NCBI RefSeq assembly: GCF_001642995.1
Contig: NZ_LOHS01000049.1
Location: 1-51,448 of the forward strand
Source of the DNA: Streptomyces jeddahensis
GTDB taxonomy: Bacteria > Actinomycetota > Actinomycetes > Streptomycetales > Streptomycetaceae
DNA length: 51,448 bases
Direction: 5' to 3'
Below are positions 25,163 through 33,500 of the stretch, one piece after another. Position numbers and translations under genes: made by a program. The notes under the pieces were generated by a model, which was not told the DNA's origin, made no database searches, and was given only the letters and a program-made list of their open reading frames with translations. The number at the start of each line of letters is the position of its first letter. Position 1 is the first letter of the stretch.

Positions 25163-26704
25163 TCAGTTGCCGCCGTCGTGGGCTGTGCCCACCCGTTCCG
25201 CCCCTGCGGAACGCCTGCCCACAGCACTCGCAGGCCCGGTAGCGGTGGTCAGCGCGTCCTCGATCGTTGCCTCGTCCGGCGCATCCGAAGCCCACGCCGC
25301 GTATCCGTCCGGCCTCACCAGCAGTGCCGTGCGGCGGTCTGTCGTCCAGTGGGCCGTCGTGAGGCGGTCCTTGCGGTCGCCCGGCTCGATCTCGGTGTCG
25401 GCCGCGGTGATCAGGACGAACTTGCCGCCGCGCAGCGCCTCGTAGAGGCGGCGGCCGTCGTGCAGTGCCACATCCGGGACGCGCTTGCCGGTGAGCGGGT
25501 GGGCGCCGCGTGGCGCCGGGTACGCGTATCCGATGCCGGTGACCTGGCCGACCACCTTCGCACGGACCGGGCACGCGACGCCCAGCAACGCGGTGAGCGC
25601 GGCCCGGGCCGCCAGCGTCCACGGGCGCTTCGCCATCGCGAGGCGCACGATCCCGCCGCTGGAGCGCAGCACGGCCTTGCCGACGGGGTGCCGCTCCGTC
25701 TGGTACGTGTTCAGCAGGCCTTCCGGCGCGTGACCGTCGAGTACCGCGGCGAGCTTCCAGCTGAGGCTCGCGGCGTCCTGCAGCCCGGTGTTCATGCCCT
25801 GGCCGCCGGCCGGTGTGTGCACGTGCGCGGCGTCCCCGGCGAGGAAGACGCGTCCCACCCGGTACTGGGGCGCCTGGCGTTCGTCGCTGTGGAACCGGGA
25901 CATCCAACGGGCGTCGTGCATCCCGAAGTCGCGGCCCAGGGCCAGGCGGGTGATCTCCTTGATCTCTTCGAGGTCGACGGGCTCGCTGTCGGGGACGTCG
26001 CGGCCGCGGTGCCAGCCGATGACGCGGTAGTACCCGTCGCCGAAGGGGGCGATGAAGGCGAAGGCGTCCCCCACGGCGTTGACGGTCAGCAGCGTCTCCG
26101 GCTGCTCGGCGAGCAGCACGTCCGCCAGGACGACCGAGCGGATGACCGACCTGCCCGGGAACGGCTGGCCGATCGCCTCGCGGACGGCGCTGCGCAGGCC
26201 GTCGGTGCCGACCACGTACGCGGCCCGCCGCGTGGCCGCCGAGCCGTCCGGGCCCCGCACCTCGACGGTCACCTCCTCGCCGTCCTGCGTCAGGCCCGTC
26301 ACCTCCGTCTCGTAGGCGAAATGCACGCCCGCCTCGACCGCGCGGCGCTCCAGCGCCGTCTCGATCTCGTACTGCGGCAGCACGAGGAGGTGCTTGAAGC
26401 GGGACGGGAGGGTGCTCAGGTCGAGCGCGAGGCGGTCGAACAGGCGGAGCCGGTCCAGGCGCTGCCCCTTGGCCTCCAGTTCGTCCGCCAGGCCGCGCGC
26501 GTCGAGCTGTTCGAGGGTGCGGGCGTGCACGACGAAGGCGCGGGAGAGGTTGCTGATGCCGTGCCGCCGCTTCTCCAGCAGCGTGACGGGGATGCCCGCC
26601 TCGGCGAGGTCGCCTGCCAGCAGCAGACCCGTGGGGCCGGCGCCGACGACGATGACGCCGCGGTCGTGGTCGTTGCGCTGAGTCGATCCGGTCGTGCCGT
26701 TCAT
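25163..26704 (-). CDS. FAD-dependent aromatic monooxygenase
   Basis: A 513-residue class A flavoprotein hydroxylase (PHBH fold), probably NAD(P)H-dependent. The N-terminal dinucleotide motif is VVGAGPTGLLLAG (G21xG23xxG26), with Glu44 as ribose ligand. The GTDGLRSAV (DG) motif is near residue 166, and the second FAD motif VFLAGDAAHVHTPAGGQG near 287-303. The C-terminal thioredoxin-like domain typical of RdmE/PgaE-type enzymes spans about 400-500. It may hydroxylate polyketides, phenols or rifamycin-like drugs; the substrate is unknown. AGGAGG precedes ATG 26704. The last about 20 residues are encoded by a dispersed repeat. Divergent from, and probably repressed by, the TetR regulator. Confidence 0.88.
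   Translation of the reverse strand: MNGTTGSTQRNDHDRGVIVVGAGPTGLLLAGDLAEAGIPVTLLEKRRHGISNLSRAFVVHARTLEQLDARGLADELEAKGQRLDRLRLFDRLALDLSTLPSRFKHLLVLPQYEIETALERRAVEAGVHFAYETEVTGLTQDGEEVTVEVRGPDGSAATRRAAYVVGTDGLRSAVREAIGQPFPGRSVIRSVVLADVLLAEQPETLLTVNAVGDAFAFIAPFGDGYYRVIGWHRGRDVPDSEPVDLEEIKEITRLALGRDFGMHDARWMSRFHSDERQAPQYRVGRVFLAGDAAHVHTPAGGQGMNTGLQDAASLSWKLAAVLDGHAPEGLLNTYQTERHPVGKAVLRSSGGIVRLAMAKRPWTLAARAALTALLGVACPVRAKVVGQVTGIGYAYPAPRGAHPLTGKRVPDVALHDGRRLYEALRGGKFVLITAADTEIEPGDRKDRLTTAHWTTDRRTALLVRPDGYAAWASDAPDEATIEDALTTATGPASAVGRRSAGAERVGTAHDGGN
25181..25225. repeat. dispersed repeat, uninterrupted copy
   Basis: Contains GTTCCGC-CCCT-GCGGAAC (hairpin 25195-25212) flanked by TGTGCCCACC and GCCTGCCCACA. 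It matches the outer parts of 9791-9858. It lies inside the 3' end of the monooxygenase gene. Confidence 0.75.
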
Positions 26705-26719
26705 GGCGGCCTCCTGATG

Positions 26720-26804
26720 CCAACAACTGTTGGTCAACGCTTGTTGGCACCAACGTACGACGCCGCCTGTGGACTGTCAACGGCTGTTGGCCTACGGTTG
26801 TTGG
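26720..26804. promoter_or_regulatory. TetR operator cluster between monooxygenase and tetR
   Basis: Four related sites share the half-site TGTTGG. CCAACAACTGTTGG (26720-26733) is a perfect palindrome. CAACGCTTGTTGG (26735-26747), CAACGGCTGTTGG (26778-26790) and TACGGTTGTTGG (26793-26804) are variants. The first lies 15 nt upstream of the monooxygenase start; the last abuts the tetR start codon. Confidence 0.75.
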
Positions 26805-26805
26805 C

Positions 26806-27411
26806 ATGTCCGAAAGCGCATCCGCGACCAGCCTCTCCGACCCGGGCGCCGCGAGCCGCCCGCGCCGCTCCGACGCCACCCGCACGGCCATCCTGACGGC
26901 GGCCCGCGAGCGCTTCGCCGCGGACGGATACGAACGCGCCACCATCCGCGCCATCGCCGGGGACGCCCGGATCGACCCGTCGATGGTGATGCGCTACTAC
27001 GGCAGCAAGGAGGGCTTGTTCGCGGCCGCCTGCGCCTTTGACCTGCGCCTTCCGGACTTGGGTTCGACTCCCCCGGAGGCCGTCGGCCGGACGCTGGTGA
27101 GCCACTTCCTCGACGTGTGGGAGGAGAACGAGGTGCTCACCGCGCTGCTGCGGGTGGGCGTCACCAACGCGGCGGGCGCCGAGCGCATGCAGGGCATCGT
27201 CAAGGAGCAGCTGCTGCCCGTCGTACGGCAGGCCTGCCCGGATCAGAGGGAGGCTCCGGCCCGCGCCGCACTCGTCGCGTCACAGATCCTGGGCATGGCC
27301 CTGACCCGCTACGTGCTGCGCTTTCCGTACGCCGCCGCGCTGAGCCGCGAGGCGATCGTGGACTGGCTTGCACCGACGGTGCAGCGCTATCTCACGGCGG
27401 ACAAGCCGTAA
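26806..27411 (+). CDS. TetR family transcriptional regulator
   Basis: A 201-residue repressor. The N-terminal DNA-binding domain is RTAILTAARERFAADGYERA, then TIRAIAGDARIDPSMVMRYYGSKEGLFAAA (about residues 27-75). A variable all-helical ligand domain with the C-terminal TetR_C-like MALTRYVLRFPYAA follows. There is no ribosome binding site: the operator repeat runs directly into ATG 26806, so the transcript may be leaderless. It probably controls itself and the divergent FAD monooxygenase. Confidence 0.9.
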   Translation: MSESASATSLSDPGAASRPRRSDATRTAILTAARERFAADGYERATIRAIAGDARIDPSMVMRYYGSKEGLFAAACAFDLRLPDLGSTPPEAVGRTLVSHFLDVWEENEVLTALLRVGVTNAAGAERMQGIVKEQLLPVVRQACPDQREAPARAALVASQILGMALTRYVLRFPYAAALSREAIVDWLAPTVQRYLTADKP

Positions 27412-27472
27412 GCGGCGGGGCGGCAGCGGAAGGATGAAGCGGAGGGATGAAGCACAGGGCGTGCGAACACGT

Positions 27473-27515
27473 CGAGGGCGCCCCTCGCGCGGTGTACGCG
27501 AATGGGGCGCCCTCG
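27473..27515. terminator. bidirectional terminator
   Basis: A 12-bp perfect stem (CGAGGGCGCCCC / GGGGCGCCCTCG) with a 19-nt loop, between tetR and the convergent small membrane protein gene. Confidence 0.82.
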
Positions 27516-27557
27516 GCGGAAGCTGTCGGGCGGGCCTGAGGCCCTGCCCGGATCAGA

Positions 27558-27800
27558 TCAGCCCTGCTGCTTCTGCTGCTTGCGGGACTTGTCGCCCAGC
27601 ATCACCAGGCCGGCGATCGCCAGGAAGATGGCGATCGGCAGCACGACGAAGAGGCCCAGCGTCTCGATCACGCTCAGGCCGGTTCCCGGGTCGTCGCCGT
27701 CGTCGCGGATCAGCGCGGAGGCGGGGGACGACATCAGCAGCATCATGAGCGTCGTACCGGCTGCCAGGGCGCCGGCGCGCAGGGCGTTCTTCTTGTCCAC
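27558..27800 (-). CDS. small membrane protein, 80 aa
   Basis: A short protein with an N-terminal signal or first hydrophobic segment (ALRAGALAAGTTLMMLLMSS) ending in an ASA-type cleavage site. An acidic stretch IRDDGDDPGTG follows, then a membrane helix (VIETLGLFVVLPIAIFLAIA, continuing to GLVML) and a basic KSRKQQKQQ tail. No family name is recognised; the layout is typical of small conserved Streptomyces membrane proteins. GTG 27800 has no ribosome binding site but lies 6 nt after a TACGTT, suggesting leaderless expression. It follows malQ on the same strand after 59 nt. Confidence 0.68.
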   Translation of the reverse strand: MDKKNALRAGALAAGTTLMMLLMSSPASALIRDDGDDPGTGLSVIETLGLFVVLPIAIFLAIAGLVMLGDKSRKQQKQQG

Positions 27801-27806
27801 GGTGCC

Positions 27807-27812
27807 AACGTA
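27807..27812 (-). promoter_or_regulatory. candidate -10 element of the small membrane protein
   Basis: On the minus strand TACGTT ends 6 nt before the GTG start, the spacing expected for a leaderless transcript. No clear -35 element is seen. Confidence 0.35.
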
Positions 27813-27859
27813 GCGAACGGCCGAACGGGCCGCGCGCCCGGGGTGCCGCATTAGCCCTC

Positions 27860-29914
27860 TCAGGGCGCTTTCGGCGCGCCCTCGGGCCTGAGCACATCGA
27901 TCAGCGCATGCAGCCGCGGCGACGCCGCGAGCTGCTCGAGGGTGATAGGGCGGCCCTCGGCGTCCGCGATCGGCAGCCGCCAGTTCGGGTACTGGTCCCA
28001 GGTGCCCGGCAGGTTCTGCGGGCGCCGGTCGCCGACCGTGTCCGGCAGCCACAGGCCGATCATGCGGGCCGGGGTGCGCAGCAGGAAGCGGTGGACGGCA
28101 CGGATCTCCTCCTCCTCGTCGCCGGGGCCGCCGGGCAGCAGCCCGAGCCGCTCCAGCAGTGCGCGCCACTCGCCGACGTCGGCGGCGGCCTCGGCGCGCT
28201 CCTCGTCGACCGGGCGGGTCAGCAGGCCCAGCTCGGCGCGGAGTTCGACGTGGTCGCCGGTGAACCGGGACGCGGTCGACGGCAGGTCGTGCGTGGTGGC
28301 GGTGGCCAGGCAGTCGGCGCGCCACTCCTCGGGCGGCAGCGGCAGTCCCGAGCCGTCCCAGTCCCGCTCGAACCAGAGCACGGAGGTGCCGAGCATGCCG
28401 CGCTCGTGCAGCGTCTCGCGCACGCCGGGCTCGACGGTTCCGAGGTCCTCGCCGATGACGAGGGCGCCTGCGCGCTCCGCTTCCAGCGCCAGCACGGCGA
28501 GCATCGCCTCGGCGTCGTAGCGGACGTACGTCCCCTCCGTGGGCGGCCTCCCCTGCGGGATCCACCAGAGGCGGAACAGGCCCATGACGTGGTCGATGCG
28601 CAGGGCGCCCGCGTGCCGGAAGAGGGCGTGCAGCAGGTCGCGGTACGGGGCATAGCCGGAGGCGGCCAGGCGGTCCGGGCGCCAGGGGGGCAGGCCCCAG
28701 TCCTGGCCGCGGGCGTTGAACGCGTCCGGCGGTGCGCCCACCGTCATGCCCGCCGCGAGGTGGTCCTGCAGCGCCCAGGCGTCGGCGCCGCCGGGGTGCA
28801 CGCCCACGGCGAGGTCGTGGACGAGGCCGATCGGCATGCCCGCGTCCTGCGCGGTGCGCTGGGCGGTGGCGAGCTGGGCGTCGGTGAGCCAGGCCAGGAG
28901 GCTGTGGAAGCCGACGCGGTCCCGCAGCGCCTCGCGGGCGCGCGCGGTCTCCGCCGAGCGCGGGTCCTTCAGGCCGTCCGGCCAGGTGTGCCAGTCGGAG
29001 CCGTGCACCTCGGCCAGCGCGCACCAGGTCGCATGGTCCTGGAGCGCCTGCCCTTCGGCGGCGAGGAAGTCGCGGTAGGCGGCGCGCCGGCCGGGGCCGA
29101 GGGGGACGTCGCGCACCAGCTCCAGCGCCTCGCGCTTGAGCGCCCACACCGCGTCGCGGTCGATCAGGGCGCCCTTGTCCAGGACCGATGCGCGCAGGGC
29201 GGCGGCCCGCTCGAGTAGGCCGTGCGCCTTCTCACGGTCGGGGGCCGGGAGGTACGGGTACTCGGGGATGTCCTCGATGCGCAGATGGACCGGGTCCGGG
29301 AAGCGGCGGGACGAGGGCCGGTACGGCGAGGGGTCGGTCGGGGGGCCGGGCACGGCGGCGTGCAGCGGGTTGACCTGGATGAACCCCGCCCCGAGCGAGC
29401 GGCCCGCCCAGGCGGCGAGCTCGGTGAGGTCGCCGAGGTCGCCCATGCCCCACGAACGCTCCGAGAGCAGGGAGTACAGCTGGACGAGGATGCCGTACGT
29501 CCGGCCCGCCGGGCCCGGCACCCGGTCGGGAGCGACGATCAGGTGGGCGCGGGCGGTGCGGCCGTCGGGAGCTGTGGCGTGCACCGTGTGGAAGCCGGGT
29601 GGCAGCCCTGTGGCGGATGACCGGTTCTCGCCCTGCTCGGTCTCGATCCGCAGGCGGGTGCCGGGCGGCAGGTCCGCCAGGGCGGCGGGCTCAGGTCCCT
29701 GCCGGCCCACGACCGTGGGCGGGAGCAGCCGCTCCCGCAGCTCGGCCTCGCGGGCCTCGAGCGCGTGCCGGACCGCCTCGGGCGTGCTCGCGTCGACGCC
29801 CAGCGCCGCCAGCGCCGCGACGACCGCCGAGTCCGGCGCCTGGACCGTACGGCCGGGCGACGGGGAGTACGAGGTGGCGACGCCGTGCAGCGCGGCGAGC
29901 CGGGCAAGGGGCAT
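27860..29914 (-). CDS. malQ: 4-alpha-glucanotransferase (GH77)
   Basis: A 684-residue cytosolic amylomaltase that transfers alpha-1,4-glucan segments between maltooligosaccharides during maltose/glycogen metabolism. Catalytic residues are all visible: nucleophile Asp441 in LRIDHVMG, acid/base Glu489 in GEDLGT and stabilizer Asp543 in THDLP. The N-terminal about 150 residues carry the extra domains typical of actinobacterial MalQ, and the GH77 barrel starts near SERSWGMGDLGDL. The ATG at 29914 follows directly on the TAG of the 103-residue ORF upstream, so the two genes are co-transcribed and probably translationally coupled. Confidence 0.94.
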   Translation of the reverse strand: MPLARLAALHGVATSYSPSPGRTVQAPDSAVVAALAALGVDASTPEAVRHALEAREAELRERLLPPTVVGRQGPEPAALADLPPGTRLRIETEQGENRSSATGLPPGFHTVHATAPDGRTARAHLIVAPDRVPGPAGRTYGILVQLYSLLSERSWGMGDLGDLTELAAWAGRSLGAGFIQVNPLHAAVPGPPTDPSPYRPSSRRFPDPVHLRIEDIPEYPYLPAPDREKAHGLLERAAALRASVLDKGALIDRDAVWALKREALELVRDVPLGPGRRAAYRDFLAAEGQALQDHATWCALAEVHGSDWHTWPDGLKDPRSAETARAREALRDRVGFHSLLAWLTDAQLATAQRTAQDAGMPIGLVHDLAVGVHPGGADAWALQDHLAAGMTVGAPPDAFNARGQDWGLPPWRPDRLAASGYAPYRDLLHALFRHAGALRIDHVMGLFRLWWIPQGRPPTEGTYVRYDAEAMLAVLALEAERAGALVIGEDLGTVEPGVRETLHERGMLGTSVLWFERDWDGSGLPLPPEEWRADCLATATTHDLPSTASRFTGDHVELRAELGLLTRPVDEERAEAAADVGEWRALLERLGLLPGGPGDEEEEIRAVHRFLLRTPARMIGLWLPDTVGDRRPQNLPGTWDQYPNWRLPIADAEGRPITLEQLAASPRLHALIDVLRPEGAPKAP

Positions 29915-30226
29915 CTACGCTCCCATGGGGTCCGGGGCCGCGGCCGCGCCGATGGGGGTGGGCTCGCTGGTCAGCGGGGCGGCATCGGCGAGCGGGGGCT
30001 CGCTGGTCAGCGGGGCGGCGTCCGCGAGGGGCGGTTCGCTGGTGAGGGGCGCCTCGGAGCAGGCGCCTTCCGCGGTGAAGATGGTGCAGTCGTCGAGTGC
30101 GTGGGCGGGGGCGGGGACGGCCCCCGACAGGTCCGTGCGTCCGAGGTCCGTGGGTTCCAGGTCCATGGGTTCGAGGTCCGTGGGTTTGGAGAGGGCCGAG
30201 AGCAGAAGGTTCGCCGATGCGGCCAC
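29915..30226 (-). CDS. repeat-built small protein (103 aa) directly upstream of malQ
   Basis: Not a recognised family. It has an excellent ribosome binding site (AAGGAGG) before GTG 30226, and its stop codon abuts the malQ start. Layout: a helical N-terminus AASANLLLSALSK, four pentapeptide repeats of pattern xDLxx (residues 16-35), a central DDCTIFTAEGAC with Cys47 and Cys56, then 2.6 copies of a 12-residue repeat APLTSEPPLADA (residues 59-89). The protein is acidic and proline/alanine-rich, with no signal peptide. The Thr/Ser/Cys-bearing core after an acidic leader is reminiscent of a RiPP precursor, but no modification enzyme is nearby. Confidence 0.7.
   Translation of the reverse strand: MAASANLLLSALSKPTDLEPMDLEPTDLGRTDLSGAVPAPAHALDDCTIFTAEGACSEAPLTSEPPLADAAPLTSEPPLADAAPLTSEPTPIGAAAAPDPMGA
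29960..30052 (-). repeat. 36-bp in-frame tandem repeats (2.6 copies)
   Basis: Units 30017-30052 and 29981-30016, then a partial unit 29960-29980. They encode the 12-residue repeat of the 103-residue protein. The near-identical DNA suggests recent expansion. Confidence 0.8.
30122..30181 (-). repeat. 15-bp in-frame tandem repeats (4 copies)
   Basis: Encodes TDLEP, MDLEP, TDLGR and TDLSG in the N-terminal half of the 103-residue protein. It is a separate array from the 36-bp repeats in the same gene. Confidence 0.75.
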
Positions 30227-30561
30227 AAGGGCCTCCTTGTCGTGGGCCGGTCACCGTCCGGCAGCGCCGGGACGGTGCATGGTCAGGCAGCCCATACCCC
30301 GTGGGCGCGGCCGCAGACGTAATCGATCGATCAACGTGTTCCTGGTCACATTCTGTTCCGCGGGCCCGAGTTGATCCAGTGGGCGCGGCGCCATGACCGC
30401 AACTCCTCAGGGCACACGTGCCACAACGGCCACGCTCGTTGACACTCTCCGTGCATCAATGGTGGGCTCTGTGTCACCGCTCCTGCCCTGTTGAGAGGCC
30501 CGATGAGCGGCCAGTGGAACGTAGTTGACCAACTCGCAGTCGACCGACGAGGAGAGAGTCC
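30227..30561. promoter_or_regulatory. divergent promoter region malQ operon / GH84 gene
   Basis: About 335 nt without a gene. Candidate operators are GGCAC-AC-GTGCC (30411-30422) and AGTTG-AC-CAACT (30523-30534); the latter lies 27 nt upstream of the GH84 start. No DasR-type ACTGGTCTAGACCAGT site is visible. GAGGAGAG (30549-30556) is the GH84 ribosome site. Confidence 0.45.
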
Positions 30562-33500
30562 GTGCAGCTCCGCCGCAGGGGGCGCAGCAGGAGAGCGGCC
30601 GCCATCGCGTGCGCCGTCGTCGCGGGTGCACTGGGCGCCGGTACGCCGGGGGCCACTGCGGTTCCGCCGCCGCGGAGCGCTGCGGCGGTTCCTCCACCGC
30701 GTGGGGCGGCGGCCGTTCCTCCGGCTCCGGACGCTTCGACGGTTCCCTCACCCCGGGAAGCGCCGCAGCCTGCGAAGACGCGGCAGCATACGGAGACGCA
30801 GCAGCTCACGGAGACGCTGCCGCCTGCGGAAACGCCGTCCGCCGTCCCGCCCGGCGACCGCCCGGCGGAGTCGTCCCTCCCAGATGTCCGGCCCCGGCCC
30901 CAGTCGATGCAGCTCCGCGGCACGATGGTCACGATCACCGACGACGTCGTCCTCGCCGCACCCCGCGGCACGGACCCATACGCGATGCGGGCTCTGCGCG
31001 CCCTGCTGCACAAGGCTGGCGTCCGGCGCATCACGGAGGTACGGGACGGCGCGGCGCTGCCTGCCGGGCGGGGGCTGGTGATCCGCGTGGGCGAGGAGGT
31101 GGCCCGTACCAGCGCCGGGCACCGGCGTGGCGGTTCCGCGGATGTCGAGAAGGCCCTCCGAGCGCTCGGGGCGCCGGCCGAGGGTGCCCGGCTGCCGGCC
31201 GGCGGGTACCGGCTGGCCGTGGGGCGTGTCGGCGGTCGTGACACCGTGGCGGTCTCCGGGTTCGGCGATGACGGGCTGTTCCACGGCGTGCAGACGCTGC
31301 GTCAGCTGGTGCCCGTGTCCAAGCACGGCCGAGAGCCTGGGGCAGGGCGGCGGATCGCCGGTGTGGTCGTACGCGACTGGCCCGGCACCGCCGTGCGCGG
31401 CATGACCGAGGGCTTCTACGGCACGCCCTGGACCACGCGGCAGCGGCTCGCCCAGCTGGACTTCATGGGCCGGACGAAGCAGAACCGGTACCTGTACGCC
31501 CCGGGCGACGATCCGTACCGCCAGACACGCTGGCGCGAGGCGTACCCGCCAGCGCAGCGCACCGGCTTCCGTGCGCTCGCCGAGCGGGCCCGCCGCAACC
31601 ATGTGACGCTCGCCTGGGCGGTGGCGCCGGGCCAGGCGATGTGCCTGTCGTCGGACCGCGACCTGAAGGCCCTGATCCGCAAGCTGGACGCCATGTGGGC
31701 GCTGGGGATGCGCGCGTTTCAGCTCCAGTTCCAGGACGTCAGCTACAGCGAGTGGCACTGCGAACAGGACGCCGCCGTCTTCGGCTCAGGGCCCGGTGCG
31801 GCCGCGAAGGCGCACGCGCGCGTGGCGAACGCCGTGGCCCGGCACCTCGCGAAGCGCCACCCGAGCTCCGCCCCGCTGTCGCTGATGCCGACCGAGTACT
31901 ACCAGGACGGGCCGACCGCCTACCGCACGGCGTTGTCGGGCGCCCTCGACGAAGGCGTCGAGGTGGCGTGGACGGGCGTCGGCGTCGTCCCCAGGACCAT
32001 CACGGGACACGAACTAGCCTCCGCCCGGATGGCGTTCGGCTCCCGGCATCCGCTCGTCACGATGGACAACTACCCGGTCAACGACTACGCGCAGGACCGC
32101 ATCTTCCTCGGCCCCTACACCGGCCGCGAACCCGCCGTGGCCGCCGGCTCCGCCGCACTGCTCGCCAACGCGATGGCACAGCCCGCGGCCTCCCGCCTGC
32201 CGCTGTTCACGGTCGCGGACTACGCCTGGAACCCTCGCGGCTACCGGCCGCACGAGTCCTGGCTCGCCGCGGTCGACGACCTCGCCGGCGGCGACCCGAG
32301 GACCCGCGCGGCGGTACGCGCGCTGGCCGGGAACAACGCGTCCTCCGTGCTGGACGCCGACGAGTCCGCGTATCTGCGGCCGCTCATCGAGGAGTTCTGG
32401 CAGGCCCGTACGGTGAAGGACGCAGCGCGGAACGAGGCGGCGGCGCGGCGGCTGCGCGCGGCGTTCACGGTGATGCGCCAGGCCCCAGGGCGCCTGTCCG
32501 GCACCGCGCTGGGCGGCGAAGTGCGGCTCTGGATCGCGCAGTTGGGGCGCTACGGAGCGGCCGGCGAGACCGCCGTCGACATGCTGCTCGCGCAGTCGCG
32601 CGGCGACGGCGGTGCGGCCTGGCGGGGGGCGCGGGTACTCGCCCGGCTCGCCGGCGCGCGGGAGGCCGGCCTGCTGGGCGGCGGGGCGGCCGCGGACCGG
32701 GTGAGGGTCGGCAGCGGCGTACTCGGCCCGTTCCTGAGGCGCGCCGAGCAGGCGTACGCCAGGTGGTCCGGGCTCGCGCAGGAGCCGGCCGGGACGGAGG
32801 ACTCCGCCGCCGCGACGGAGCACTCCGCGCAGGAGGACGCCGTGCGCGGCCGCACGATCCGTTTCTCGCGCGTGCGCCCGCTGGCCGCGGTGACCGCGAT
32901 GACCGCCCCCGGCACCCCCGGCACGGTGGAGGCGCACATCCCGGGCCAGGGCTGGCGCCGTCTCGGCGAGCTGGCGGCCGGCGGCTGGACGGAGCTCTCG
33001 CCGAGGGGGCTGCGCGCCGACGCGGTGCGGGTCACCGGCCCCGCGGAACGGAGCGCCACGTCCCTCAGGCGACGGGTCGGCGTCGAGCCACGGGTCAGCG
33101 TCGAGCATCTCGTCCCCTGGTTCGCCGACTCCCCCGCCGCCGAGGCGAAGCTCACCCGCGAGACCGACGCGGTGGTCGGCGGCGGCACCCAGCGGCTGAC
33201 CCTGCGGCTGACGCCGCGGCGCCCCGCAGACGTCCGGGGCAGGGTCACCGTACGGGCGCCGCGCGGCGTCGTCGTGCGGGTTCCGCGGGAGACGACGCTG
33301 CCGCGCGGCACAGCGGTGACCGTGCCGCTGCACGTCACCGTTCCGGAGGGGACACCGGCCGGGACGTACCCGATTCGCGTCGCGTTCGGGGATGCGACGC
33401 GCACTGTCGTCGTGCGTGCGTGCCCGCCCACCGGAGGCCCGGACCTCGCGCGGGGCGCCGCAGCCCGCTCGTCCGGCGACGAGACCGCGGACTTCCCGGC

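Noticed and set aside
29915..30226. RiPP (lanthipeptide-like) biosynthetic cluster at the 103-residue ORF
   Set aside because: Core residues are suggestive, but no modification, protease or export gene lies nearby; malQ and GH84 are unrelated.
30490..30545. DasR (dre) site in front of the GH84 gene
   Set aside because: AGTTGACCAACT is palindromic but does not match the ACTGGTCTAGACCAGT consensus closely enough.
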